DNA of 34,791 nucleotides from the NCBI GenBank assembly GCA_937951415.1, contig CALFBW010000067.1, forward strand, positions 1 through 34,791. The letters run 5' to 3'. The stretch is from an uncultured Chitinophagales bacterium. GTDB taxonomy: Bacteria; Bacteroidota; Bacteroidia; Chitinophagales; UBA2359. The notes beneath the pieces were generated by a model. It was not told where the DNA came from, searched no databases, and was given only the letters and a program-made list of their open reading frames with translations. Position 1 is the stretch's first letter. Each line of letters begins with the position of its first letter. The position numbers were made by a program, and so were the translations under genes. Positions 10,285-17,550 of this stretch are shown here, one piece after another.

Positions 10285-10584
10285 CTATCCGCGCAACTTT
10301 TCTTTGTACTTCTTCAGTTGGCGGGTCAAATTACTCACCGAAGAATCCACTCCCTCTTCGAAAGATTTGCAAGTGTCTTCGGCAAATAACTTCGATCCAG
10401 GTACGTGGCATTTTAACGAAACTTGTTTATCCTTAACTTTAGTTGATTGATTCTCAATCTTTAAGTAAACTTCAACCTCCACTATTCGATCAAAGTAGTT
10501 CTCTAACTTCGCTACTTTCTTTTCAATGAAATCTATCAATTTCTGGTCGGCTGTAAAATGTGCGCTCTGAATTCTAATGTTCAT
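10285..10584 (-). CDS. hpf: short-form ribosome hibernation-promoting factor
   Basis: Binds the 30S decoding channel when growth stops and promotes inactive ribosome particles. At 99 residues it is only the N-terminal HPF/YfiA domain and lacks the C-terminal dimerisation domain of long HPFs. Visible features are the opening MNIRIQSAHFTADQKLIDFI, the LENYFDRI segment around residues 27-34, and the basic C-terminal helix ending QLKKYKEKLRG. It starts 4 nt after the xerC stop, so it is coupled to xerC. Placement beside rpsU and the tuf-ribosomal cluster fits a growth-rate-linked role. Confidence 0.93.
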   Translation of the reverse strand: MNIRIQSAHFTADQKLIDFIEKKVAKLENYFDRIVEVEVYLKIENQSTKVKDKQVSLKCHVPGSKLFAEDTCKSFEEGVDSSVSNLTRQLKKYKEKLRG

Positions 10585-10588
10585 ATCC

Positions 10589-11473
10589 TTATTCCGATTT
10601 AGGGTGTGTTTTTAAATAAATTTCTTTCAACTTCTCAATACTTGTCTGTGTATACACTTGAGTAGAGGCTAAAGAAGCATGACCAAGCAAATGTTTGATC
10701 GCATTAATATCCGCTCCTTCATCCAATAAACCCGTTGCAAATGAATGTCTCAGTACGTGTGGATTTCTGTCACTACTCGTAGTTATGGTCGACAAATAAG
10801 CTTTTACTTTCCTTTGAACCAGCCTTGGATATACTGGTTTTCCTTTTTTTGTAATAAATAATGAGACCGCTTCCTTTACTATATCTTGTCTCAATTCAAG
10901 ATAGTTAGTCATTTTCGCCGCAAGATCACTGCTGTAATGCACCAACCTTTCTTTATTGCCCTTACCTCGAATTGAAATAACGCGTTCTGCCTTTTGTATA
11001 TCCAACAGTTCAATCCCAATCAATTCAGAAAGACGAATCCCGGTCTCATAAAACAAAGCGATCATCAAGTAATCTCGTATACCTTCAAAATCATCTGCAA
11101 AGGCATCACTCTTTAATAAAGTCTCTATTTGCTCATTGCGAATCGTTCTTGGAAGCTTTTTACCCACTTTAGGCGATACAATGGCTCTTGCTGGGTTATC
11201 TTTTATCTTGCCATTTATACGTAAAAATTTATAGAAGGATTTCAGCGCAGACAACTTTCTATTCATGGATTTAGGACCACACTGTTTAGTATCGTCCATC
11301 AAGTACACCATCCAAGAACGAATTTGTTGGTGTTTAGCATGTGCAAGCTCTGTATGATGGAACTTTTTAAGGAAAATCTCGAATTGTCCTAAATCACAGG
11401 CATAAGCTTCTACGGTATGACGAGAATACCTCTTTTCATTCTTCAAGAAATCTAGAAACGCATCTACTTTCAT
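10589..11473 (-). CDS. xerC: tyrosine recombinase XerC/XerD-like
   Basis: Site-specific recombinase resolving chromosome dimers at dif with its partner Xer protein. 294 residues: an N-terminal SAM-like core-binding domain (about 1-85) and a catalytic domain (about 105-290). The catalytic set is complete: Arg147 (YETGIRLSEL), Lys171 (RGKGNKERLV), His239 and Arg242 (HVLRHSFATGLL), His265 (LLGHASLASTQ) and Tyr274 (VYTQTS). The position between rpsU and hpf is typical of Bacteroidota and argues for a housekeeping Xer rather than an integrase. XerC versus XerD cannot be decided from this window alone. Confidence 0.9.
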   Translation of the reverse strand: MKVDAFLDFLKNEKRYSRHTVEAYACDLGQFEIFLKKFHHTELAHAKHQQIRSWMVYLMDDTKQCGPKSMNRKLSALKSFYKFLRINGKIKDNPARAIVSPKVGKKLPRTIRNEQIETLLKSDAFADDFEGIRDYLMIALFYETGIRLSELIGIELLDIQKAERVISIRGKGNKERLVHYSSDLAAKMTNYLELRQDIVKEAVSLFITKKGKPVYPRLVQRKVKAYLSTITTSSDRNPHVLRHSFATGLLDEGADINAIKHLLGHASLASTQVYTQTSIEKLKEIYLKTHPKSE

Positions 11474-11637
11474 TCACCGTTCATCCTCTAAAGACCTTTT
11501 AGTAATTATCATTTGCCTTTTATCCCTCCAAATTTTCCTGCTTTTCTTTCAAGATAGTTTAGAAGCGGGGAATCTTCAAGCAATATCCATCTTTCTTGAA
11601 TATAGATTATCCACATTGCCCTTTCGCTTTCGGACAT

Positions 11638-11666
11638 AAAAAAAGGGTGCACGCAATAGCGGCACC
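11638..11666 (-). terminator. intrinsic terminator downstream of rpsU
   Basis: On the minus strand GGTGC pairs with GCACC and CGC with GCG (one bulged T) around a TATT loop, followed directly by CTTTTTTT. It lies 78 nt after the rpsU stop and would end its transcript before xerC. Confidence 0.75.
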
Positions 11667-11743
11667 ACTTTATATATTTCTTCCAGCGGATTTCCAAAGA
11701 AATCATTCAAAGAATAGTAAGGCTTGGAAAACTGGTCTAATGA

Positions 11744-11929
11744 CTAGTTCCCGAACATTTTTAGTTTGTATTCGGCTTTCAACATTTCTGCTCTACGGCG
11801 AACAGAAGGCTTGATGAAATACTTTCTCTGGCGAAGACCTCGAAGTGTTCCTGAACGTTCGAATTTCTTCTTGTATTTCTTAAGTGCCTTGTCGATTGAA
11901 TCCGACTCTCTTGCGTCAATGATAAGCAT
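11744..11929 (-). CDS. rpsU: 30S ribosomal protein S21 (bS21)
   Basis: Small basic protein of the 30S platform near the anti-Shine-Dalgarno region. 61 residues, opening MLIIDARESDSIDKALKKYK, then KFERSGTLRGLRQRKYF and a basic C-terminal helix RRRAEMLKAEYKLK. In Bacteroidota S21 lies close to the sequestered 3' end of 16S rRNA, consistent with the scarcity of Shine-Dalgarno sequences in this window. It has its own promoter (11964-11994) and terminator (11638-11666) and is therefore probably monocistronic. Confidence 0.97.
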   Translation of the reverse strand: MLIIDARESDSIDKALKKYKKKFERSGTLRGLRQRKYFIKPSVRRRAEMLKAEYKLKMFGN

Positions 11930-11963
11930 GAAGCTTGTTTTATAAGTTCTAAATTTAAGCCCC

Positions 11964-11994
11964 CAAAAGTACCACTTTAGCTTATAAGGAGCAA
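11964..11994 (-). promoter_or_regulatory. probable rpsU promoter
   Basis: The minus strand carries TTG (11994-11992), a 20-nt spacer, then TACTTTTG (11971-11964), an exact TAnnTTTG -7 box. The box is about 35 nt before the rpsU ATG, and the element abuts the stop codon of the upstream acyl-CoA dehydrogenase gene. Confidence 0.65.
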
Positions 11995-13170
11995 TTATGA
12001 ACGTAATATTTCTCGAGAAATAACCAACTTTTGAATTTCAGAGGTTCCCTCGCCGATCGTACAAAGCTTTGAATCGCGGTAAAATTTCTCTACTGGAAAC
12101 TCTTTGGTGTATCCATATCCTCCAAAAATCTGAACGGCTTCTGTCGAATTAGTCACTGCTGCTTCCGAAGTATAGTACTTCGCCATCGCAGAGATCTTCG
12201 TTACATTTTTGCCCTTGTTCTTATAATCAGCTGCTTGCAAAGTAAGTAACTCACCCGCTTCAATACGTGTTGCCATGTCAGCTAGCTTGAAAGCAATGCC
12301 TTGAAAATGTGCAATGGGCTTCCCGAACTGCTCTCGTTCTTTCGCATACTGTACGGAAGCATCAAAAGCCCCTTTGGCGATCCCTAAGCCCAAGGCTGCT
12401 ATGGAAATACGGCCTCCATCCAAAATTTTCATCGCTTGAATAAAGCCTTCCCCAACCTCACCTAATACATTCGCTTCTGGAATTCGACAATCTTCAAAAA
12501 TCACCTCTGCGGTCTCCGAAGCTCGCATACCCAGCTTGTTTTCTTTCTTCCCTGCCTTTAAGCCCGGTGTTCCACGTTCTACTACAAAAGCAGTCATCCC
12601 ACGAGAGTCTAGCAATTCTCCCGTTCTAGCAATTACGACCAAAAAGTCACTGCTCTTTCCGTGGGTGATCCAACACTTAGTTCCATTTATTACCCAATCA
12701 GAACCATCTTTCTGCGCTACACATTGCATGCGCATTGCATCGGATCCTGTGTTCGGCTCCGTCAAAGCCCAAGCACCAATAGCTTCTCCTGAAGCCAATT
12801 TGGGGAGATACCTTTTCTTTTGCTCCTCGTTCGCGAAGTATAAAATGTGTCCCGTACAAAGTGAGTTGTGTGCTGCAACTGACAAACCAATAGATCCGCA
12901 AACACGCGCAATCTCTGAGATAGTGGTTACATACTCAAAGTAGCCCAAACCTGAACCCCCATATTCTTCTGGCACCAAAACACCCATCAAACCCAATGCT
13001 CCCAACTTTCGAAAAAGATCCACTGGAAATTCCTGACTTTCATCCCAATCCATGATGTTTGGACGAATCTCCTTTTCTGCAAAATCTCTGATCGTTTGGC
13101 GAATCATCTTTTGATTCTCCGTTTCCATGAAGCTCATGGCTAAAGGGCTCGTCTCAGTGTTTGTACTCAT
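11995..13170 (-). CDS. acyl-CoA dehydrogenase (short/branched-chain type)
   Basis: FAD enzyme that oxidises acyl-CoA to trans-2-enoyl-CoA, passing electrons to ETF. 391 residues with the three family domains: N-terminal helical (about 15-130), middle beta domain with the flavin-binding segment WALTEPNTGSDA (about 133-144) and WITHGKSSDF, and C-terminal helical domain with ISIAALGLGIAKGAFD, EREQFGKPI and the signature QIFGGYGYTKEFPVEK. The catalytic base is expected at Glu374 (GEGTSEIQ), the short-chain-type position. Chain length preference (butyryl, isovaleryl or similar) cannot be fixed. It is a single gene with its own -7 box and no other beta-oxidation genes beside it. Confidence 0.95.
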   Translation of the reverse strand: MSTNTETSPLAMSFMETENQKMIRQTIRDFAEKEIRPNIMDWDESQEFPVDLFRKLGALGLMGVLVPEEYGGSGLGYFEYVTTISEIARVCGSIGLSVAAHNSLCTGHILYFANEEQKKRYLPKLASGEAIGAWALTEPNTGSDAMRMQCVAQKDGSDWVINGTKCWITHGKSSDFLVVIARTGELLDSRGMTAFVVERGTPGLKAGKKENKLGMRASETAEVIFEDCRIPEANVLGEVGEGFIQAMKILDGGRISIAALGLGIAKGAFDASVQYAKEREQFGKPIAHFQGIAFKLADMATRIEAGELLTLQAADYKNKGKNVTKISAMAKYYTSEAAVTNSTEAVQIFGGYGYTKEFPVEKFYRDSKLCTIGEGTSEIQKLVISREILRS

Positions 13171-13202
13171 ATCTATAGGTTTCTTTGGCTTTTTATGGAC
13201 TG

Positions 13203-13210
13203 CAAATTTA
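13203..13210 (-). promoter_or_regulatory. -7 box for the acyl-CoA dehydrogenase gene
   Basis: The minus strand reads TAAATTTG followed by C, an exact match to TAnnTTTG, about 33 nt before the ATG. The nearest TTG lies only 14 nt upstream, shorter than the usual spacing, so the -33 element is uncertain. Confidence 0.5.
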
Positions 13211-13346
13211 CGCTTTTCGCATCACAAACGGAGACTATCAAGAACTTTTGCCCCTGCAAGCACTTGCTATTAGTCGATTCAAGAGCAAGCAGTATTTACC
13301 TTTTCAAATTCAGGCATTTTAAAAGCGAGAATCTCAATTTCTGTGC

Positions 13347-14669
13347 ATGTTTAAGCTTCTTCAAGAATTTCTAGCCTTCAATAAGAATGACATTAGGGGT
13401 AGTCTCGTTTTGATGTTCTTAATCATTCTAATAAATCTTGCTCCAAACTTTTATCGCCACTACTTTCCAAAAAAACCTTCATGCTCCAAAGACTTAATGG
13501 AAGCCAGACTCAAATACGATGAACTGATTTGCCAACAGGAAGCATGGAACAATAAAACAGATGACTTCCCAAATAAATACGACCTGCCAAATACTGTATC
13601 TAATGCAAAAAATAAAGAGTTCGATCTAGAGTCCCTCTCATTTATTGATCCTAATAAAATTCAAAAACGAGAACTACAACAGCTGGGAATTTCTCATCGA
13701 ACAATTAGTCGCTGGAATAAATACTTGTCTGCAGGAGGAAAATTCTACAAAAAGGAAGACATTAAAAAGATATACGGAATTACCGACGAAGAATTGTCAC
13801 AATTACAAAAGCCTTTGGGAGCGTGGGAACTTGCCAATAAAAATGAACGGCTTAATAAAGCATGGAAAACAGACAATAAAAGCCAAAGCAATTCTTCTTT
13901 GTCTTCAAAGAAAGACAGCGTTTTTTATTTCAATCCGAACTTAATACCCGACAGCCTTATTGACCGCTTAGCGATTTCTTCAAAAGCACGCAAGTCTTGG
14001 AAGTCTTACCGAAAAGCAGGAGGGAAGTTTCAGGACCAAGAGGACTTAAGCAAGCTTTTTGGAATGGACAGTCTTGCCTTGGAGCGCTTGAAAAACTATG
14101 TAGAACTTCCTACTGCTGCAAAGGCCATTGCTTCAGCGGATTCGAGCAAATTCCGTCAATTTGATGGAGAGGAAAAATTCAAAGATTACCAAAAGGCAAA
14201 TCCAATCGACGTTAATTTGGCGAAGGTAAATGATTGGAAAAGCTTAAAAGGAATAGGTGCCTATTATGCAAATGCCATTGTGCGATACCGAACGGAGTTG
14301 GGAGGCTTTATTTCTCTGGATCAAATAGCTGAAGTTCCGGGCATGCGTCCAGAGACTATCACCTTAATTCGACCCTACATCTTTTTGGAATCATTTATTA
14401 ACAAAAAAATAAATATAAATACAGCTACAAAGACGATACTAGAAAAGCACCCTTACATTAATAGTAAGCAGGCAAATGTTATTTACAAGTACCGACGAAA
14501 ACATGGCGAATTCACAGATTTAAAAGACCTACTGAAAATCTATTTATTGGATAAAGAATGGCTTGATAAAATTTCGCCGTATCTTAGTCTTTCAACCGAA
14601 TCAAGTCATGCTCTCCCAACAGATAAAAGAGCGCCTACTATTTTCCAAGGATCCCGAACAGGACCTTGA
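13347..14669 (+). CDS. membrane-anchored helix-hairpin-helix (ComEA-like) protein
   Basis: 440 residues. One transmembrane segment near the N-terminus (about 17-37, rich in Leu/Ile) is followed by a Lys/Asn-rich linker and four helix-hairpin-helix-like units: about 92-155 (ISHRTISRWNKYLSAGGKF), 195-255 (SSKARKSWKSYRKAGGKF), 285-350 (DVNLAKVNDWKSLKGIGAYY, the most canonical, ComEA type) and 352-415 (ININTATKTILEKHPYINSK). Such modules bind DNA non-specifically in ComEA and repair proteins, which suggests a DNA-binding protein held at the membrane, perhaps for DNA uptake; this is inference. The last 20 or so residues overlap the next gene in another frame, so the functional protein may end near LSL at 416-418. 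Confidence 0.85.
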   Translation: MFKLLQEFLAFNKNDIRGSLVLMFLIILINLAPNFYRHYFPKKPSCSKDLMEARLKYDELICQQEAWNNKTDDFPNKYDLPNTVSNAKNKEFDLESLSFIDPNKIQKRELQQLGISHRTISRWNKYLSAGGKFYKKEDIKKIYGITDEELSQLQKPLGAWELANKNERLNKAWKTDNKSQSNSSLSSKKDSVFYFNPNLIPDSLIDRLAISSKARKSWKSYRKAGGKFQDQEDLSKLFGMDSLALERLKNYVELPTAAKAIASADSSKFRQFDGEEKFKDYQKANPIDVNLAKVNDWKSLKGIGAYYANAIVRYRTELGGFISLDQIAEVPGMRPETITLIRPYIFLESFINKKININTATKTILEKHPYINSKQANVIYKYRRKHGEFTDLKDLLKIYLLDKEWLDKISPYLSLSTESSHALPTDKRAPTIFQGSRTGP

Positions 14670-15087
14670 CCCTGCGATAGACCATTTACTGCGAGAACCA
14701 GCATTGGTTCGCGCTATCGTAGAAGATTATTACCAGCGCTATCGAAATTTGGAATTTAATAAGCTATGTGTCCCCGTTGGAATTGGTTTAGCTATAGGCG
14801 GAATTCTTGCCTACCGACTAAATGTGCCGCTGGTTACTGTATACAGCAATATGCTGGCAAAAGAAGGGGAGGCCTCTTTCTTTTGTGATGAAGGCGCTTT
14901 AGAGAAAGGCGACAAAGCGCTTTTGCACGATGACCTGCTCGGTGATCATATTTTGCCCTTGGCACAGTGGATAAATGATCTAGAAATTGATTTAGTAGCA
15001 GGGCTTTTTGTAGCTGGTGGTTCTTCCTGTGACGAGGACTTACTGAAAGTCTGCGGTTCTATTTATGTCCAAGCTTCGCTTGCATAA
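14608..15087 (+). CDS. adenine phosphoribosyltransferase-like protein with degenerate PRPP loop
   Basis: 159 residues from the ATG at 14608; the frame is open to an ATG at 14563, but this start gives MLSQQIKERLL, like the N-terminus of APRT-type enzymes, and less overlap with the upstream gene. The fold pattern is recognisable: PVGIGLAIGGILAYRLNVPL (56-75) matches the APRT block GIESRGFILGAPLAYRLGVP. The PRPP-binding loop, normally VDDLLATGGT, reads HDDLLGDHIL (107-116): the acidic pair is kept but the TGGT phosphate-binding part is gone. Catalysis on PRPP is therefore doubtful and a binding or regulatory role is possible. It overlaps the helix-hairpin-helix gene by 62 nt, suggesting translational coupling. 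Confidence 0.7.
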   Translation: MLSQQIKERLLFSKDPEQDLDPAIDHLLREPALVRAIVEDYYQRYRNLEFNKLCVPVGIGLAIGGILAYRLNVPLVTVYSNMLAKEGEASFFCDEGALEKGDKALLHDDLLGDHILPLAQWINDLEIDLVAGLFVAGGSSCDEDLLKVCGSIYVQASLA

Positions 15088-15244
15088 AAAAGAGCCGTCT
15101 GTCCTAAATCTTTACTAGAAAGCTTTATTTATTTGCCGAAATGGGTAAAATGCGTAGAGAAAAGCGCGCAAAGTTGTATTAATACCACGAATTCACGCTT
15201 GGAATATTATTTTTAAAACTTAATCAATCAGAATCGATTTTCCT

Positions 15245-16837
15245 ATGAAGCAATATCTGCGTTTTCTGAGCTTTTTACTTGCGCTCGCTCCCTTTACTTT
15301 GAGTGCCCAAGAAGAGGCCAAATCAATGGATGCCGTTATCAACGAATTCTTTGCTTGGGCTACCGGTCCTATTGTGAAATTCGTTTTTTATCAAATTCCA
15401 TTTACCGAAGACATCAAAATATTCTGGGTATTATTCCCGCTCGTTTTAGGAGCACTCTTTTTTACTGTTTACTTCGGCTTCGTCAACATTCGCCATTTCT
15501 GGACGGCCATTAATGTGGTTCGCGGAAAGTATGATGATTTGGAAAAGGGAGGAAGCACAGGACTCTATTCGGAAGGTGTATCAGATGTGGATGGAGATAA
15601 TCCCGACACGATTCGAATCGAAAATCACGAAGGAGAAGTTTCACACTTTCAAGCGCTCACCGCTGCATTGTCAGGTACAGTAGGACTGGGAAACATTGCA
15701 GGAGTTGCAGTGGCGCTTTCCTTGGGTGGACCGGGAGCCACTTTTTGGATGATTATCTGTGGTTTGTTGGGTATGTCTTCCAAGTTTGTGGAGTGTACTT
15801 TAGGAGTAAGCTATCGTGACATTACCGAAGATGGAACCGTTTACGGTGGTCCGATGTATTACTTGAGCAAGGGGCTCAAAGAAAAAGGGCTAGGTTTCCT
15901 CGGAAAAGGCTTAGCAGTTCTCTTTGCCATTTGCTGTATTGGAGGCTCCTTTGGAGGAGGAAACATGTTCCAAGCCAATCAAGCATTTGCGCTGTTTGCA
16001 GACGTTACAGGAGTTGGCGGCGGATACGGCTGGTTGTTCGGATTAGTCATGGCCGTTTTAGTGGGAATTGTGATCATTGGAGGTATCAAAAGTATTGCGA
16101 AAGTAACCGACAAGATTGTTCCATTCATGGTAGGTATTTATGTCCTTGGCGCCTTGATCGTTTTGATCATCAATGTGAGCTTGATTCCACAAGCAGTAAT
16201 GACCATTATCAATGGTGCTTTTGCGCCTACAGCAATTGCTGGGGGTGTAATTGGGGTAATCATTCAAGGTTTCAGACGTGCAGCATTCTCTAACGAGGCA
16301 GGAATTGGTTCCGCTTCTATTGCACACTCAGCTGTTAAAACCAATTATGCTGCAAGTGAAGGGCTGGTTGCTTTGTTAGAGCCATTTATTGATACGGTGG
16401 TAGTTTGTACTATGACCGCATTGGTTATTGTAATTACGAACTTTGATGGTGGTGTAATGGTATATGGAACTGCTGTTGGTGATGGAGTAAAAGCCACTTC
16501 AACCGCTTTCTCTTCTTGTATTCCGTACTTCGATTGGATCTTAATGGTGGCTGTTATCTTGTTTGCTTTCAGCACCATGATTTCATGGTCGTACTACGGA
16601 TACCAAGCATGGTCTTACTTATTCGGTCGTAGCAAAGCAATGGAATACTTGTACAAAGGCATCTTCTGTCTATTTGTGATTGTAGGAGCAGCAGCAAGTT
16701 TAGGAGCAGTCATTGATTTCTCCGATGCGATGATCTTTGCCATGATGGTTCCGAACATGGTTGGTCTTTTTGTTCTAGCACCAAAAGTAAAGCGGGAACT
16801 AAGTCGATACTTGGAGGCTATCAAAGGAATAAATTAA
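15245..16837 (+). CDS. alanine/glycine:cation symporter (AGCS family)
   Basis: Inner-membrane, probably sodium-coupled, importer of alanine or glycine. 530 residues with about ten hydrophobic spans. Family signatures are [48 protein letters not shown] and [16 protein letters not shown]. The first 22 residues look like a cleavable signal peptide ([20 protein letters not shown], then AQ), which places the N-terminus in the periplasm; AGCS proteins of Proteobacteria usually lack this. A terminator follows at 16866-16895. It stands alone between the phosphoribosyltransferase-like gene (157 nt) and a GNAT gene, so it is likely transcribed by itself. Confidence 0.94.
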   Translation: MKQYLRFLSFLLALAPFTLSAQEEAKSMDAVINEFFAWATGPIVKFVFYQIPFTEDIKIFWVLFPLVLGALFFTVYFGFVNIRHFWTAINVVRGKYDDLEKGGSTGLYSEGVSDVDGDNPDTIRIENHEGEVSHFQALTAALSGTVGLGNIAGVAVALSLGGPGATFWMIICGLLGMSSKFVECTLGVSYRDITEDGTVYGGPMYYLSKGLKEKGLGFLGKGLAVLFAICCIGGSFGGGNMFQANQAFALFADVTGVGGGYGWLFGLVMAVLVGIVIIGGIKSIAKVTDKIVPFMVGIYVLGALIVLIINVSLIPQAVMTIINGAFAPTAIAGGVIGVIIQGFRRAAFSNEAGIGSASIAHSAVKTNYAASEGLVALLEPFIDTVVVCTMTALVIVITNFDGGVMVYGTAVGDGVKATSTAFSSCIPYFDWILMVAVILFAFSTMISWSYYGYQAWSYLFGRSKAMEYLYKGIFCLFVIVGAAASLGAVIDFSDAMIFAMMVPNMVGLFVLAPKVKRELSRYLEAIKGIN

Positions 16838-16850
16838 CAAGCAGCTTAAG

Positions 16851-16915
16851 AATAAATAAAAGTGAAACCGGGCTCTTGAAAGGGCTCGGTTTTTTATTTC
16901 TTAATAAATAAAAGT
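16851..16915 (+). repeat. 13-bp direct repeat flanking the symporter terminator
   Basis: AATAAATAAAAGT occurs at 16851-16863 and again at 16903-16915, immediately before and after the terminator hairpin. The second copy lies 12 nt before the ATG of the GNAT gene, where an A-rich tract may aid translation initiation in place of a Shine-Dalgarno. Confidence 0.8.
16866..16895 (+). terminator. intrinsic terminator after the AGCS symporter
   Basis: AACCGGGCTC pairs with GGGCTCGGTT (ten pairs, two of them G-U) around a TTGAAA loop, followed by a run of six T. Confidence 0.85.
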
Positions 16916-16927
16916 TGAAGGAAGTCT

Positions 16928-17389
16928 ATGAAAGAAATACACTTTCGTACCGCAGAACCAAATGATCTTCCCATTCTGCTCAGCTTCGAGCAAGGAATCA
17001 TAACAGCCGAACGCCCTTTTGATCCAACGCTCGATAAAGATCCTCTACACTATTACGATCTAGGAAAATACATTGAAGCCGAAGATGTAGAGATCATTCT
17101 TGCTACCCACAAGAATGAGATCGTGGGTTCTTGTTATGTTAAGAAAGCAAAAGCGAAAGCATATGTCGATCACGAATTTTATGCCTACCTAGGATTCGTC
17201 TTCGTTCAACCAGATTTTCGTGGACAAGGCATCAGTGGAAACTTGGTAAACAAGGCTAAGGAATGGGCTTTAGCAAACGACTTAAATGAACTCCGATTAG
17301 AGGTATACGAAGAGAACACGGCAGCCATTCGCTCTTACCAAAAGGCTGGACTAAAAAAGCACATGGTCGAAATGCGCATTGGCTTATGA
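16928..17389 (+). CDS. GNAT family N-acetyltransferase
   Basis: Acetyl-CoA-dependent acyltransferase of unknown substrate. 153 residues. Motif A is clear at about 94-112: FVQPDFRGQGISGNLVNKA, containing the Q/RxxGxG/A pyrophosphate-binding turn as RGQGIS. The C-terminal half has the typical ALANDLNELRLEVYEENTAA and an SYQKAGL ending (motif B). The preceding 12 nt (AAGTTGAAGGAAGTCT) contain one of the few purine-rich, Shine-Dalgarno-like stretches of the window. It stands alone between two transcription units; neighbours give no hint of substrate. Confidence 0.9.
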   Translation: MKEIHFRTAEPNDLPILLSFEQGIITAERPFDPTLDKDPLHYYDLGKYIEAEDVEIILATHKNEIVGSCYVKKAKAKAYVDHEFYAYLGFVFVQPDFRGQGISGNLVNKAKEWALANDLNELRLEVYEENTAAIRSYQKAGLKKHMVEMRIGL

Positions 17390-17465
17390 GCAAACATATG
17401 GATTGAAAATCAAATACTTAGGGCTGGTTTATTTGCTCAATAAATGACACTTACGGGTATTCACG

Positions 17466-17478
17466 TACGAAATTCGTA
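17466..17478. promoter_or_regulatory. perfect 13-bp palindrome upstream of the CxxCH protein gene
   Basis: TACGAA-A-TTCGTA in the 161-nt gap before the gene at 17551. Size and symmetry suit a small dimeric regulator, but no second copy was seen in the window and no promoter was identified next to it. Confidence 0.35.
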
Positions 17479-17550
17479 TCATTTATCAGTCATGCCTGTC
17501 TCAAAAACACAGTGAGTGTGCTTTTACCCTCTCTCCTGTAAGCCCAAAAC

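Noticed and set aside
11509-11706. 65-codon open frame between xerC and rpsU on the minus strand
   Set aside because: It runs through the rpsU terminator hairpin, resembles no family I know, and the 42-codon part after the terminator (ATG at 11637) has no promoter or other support.
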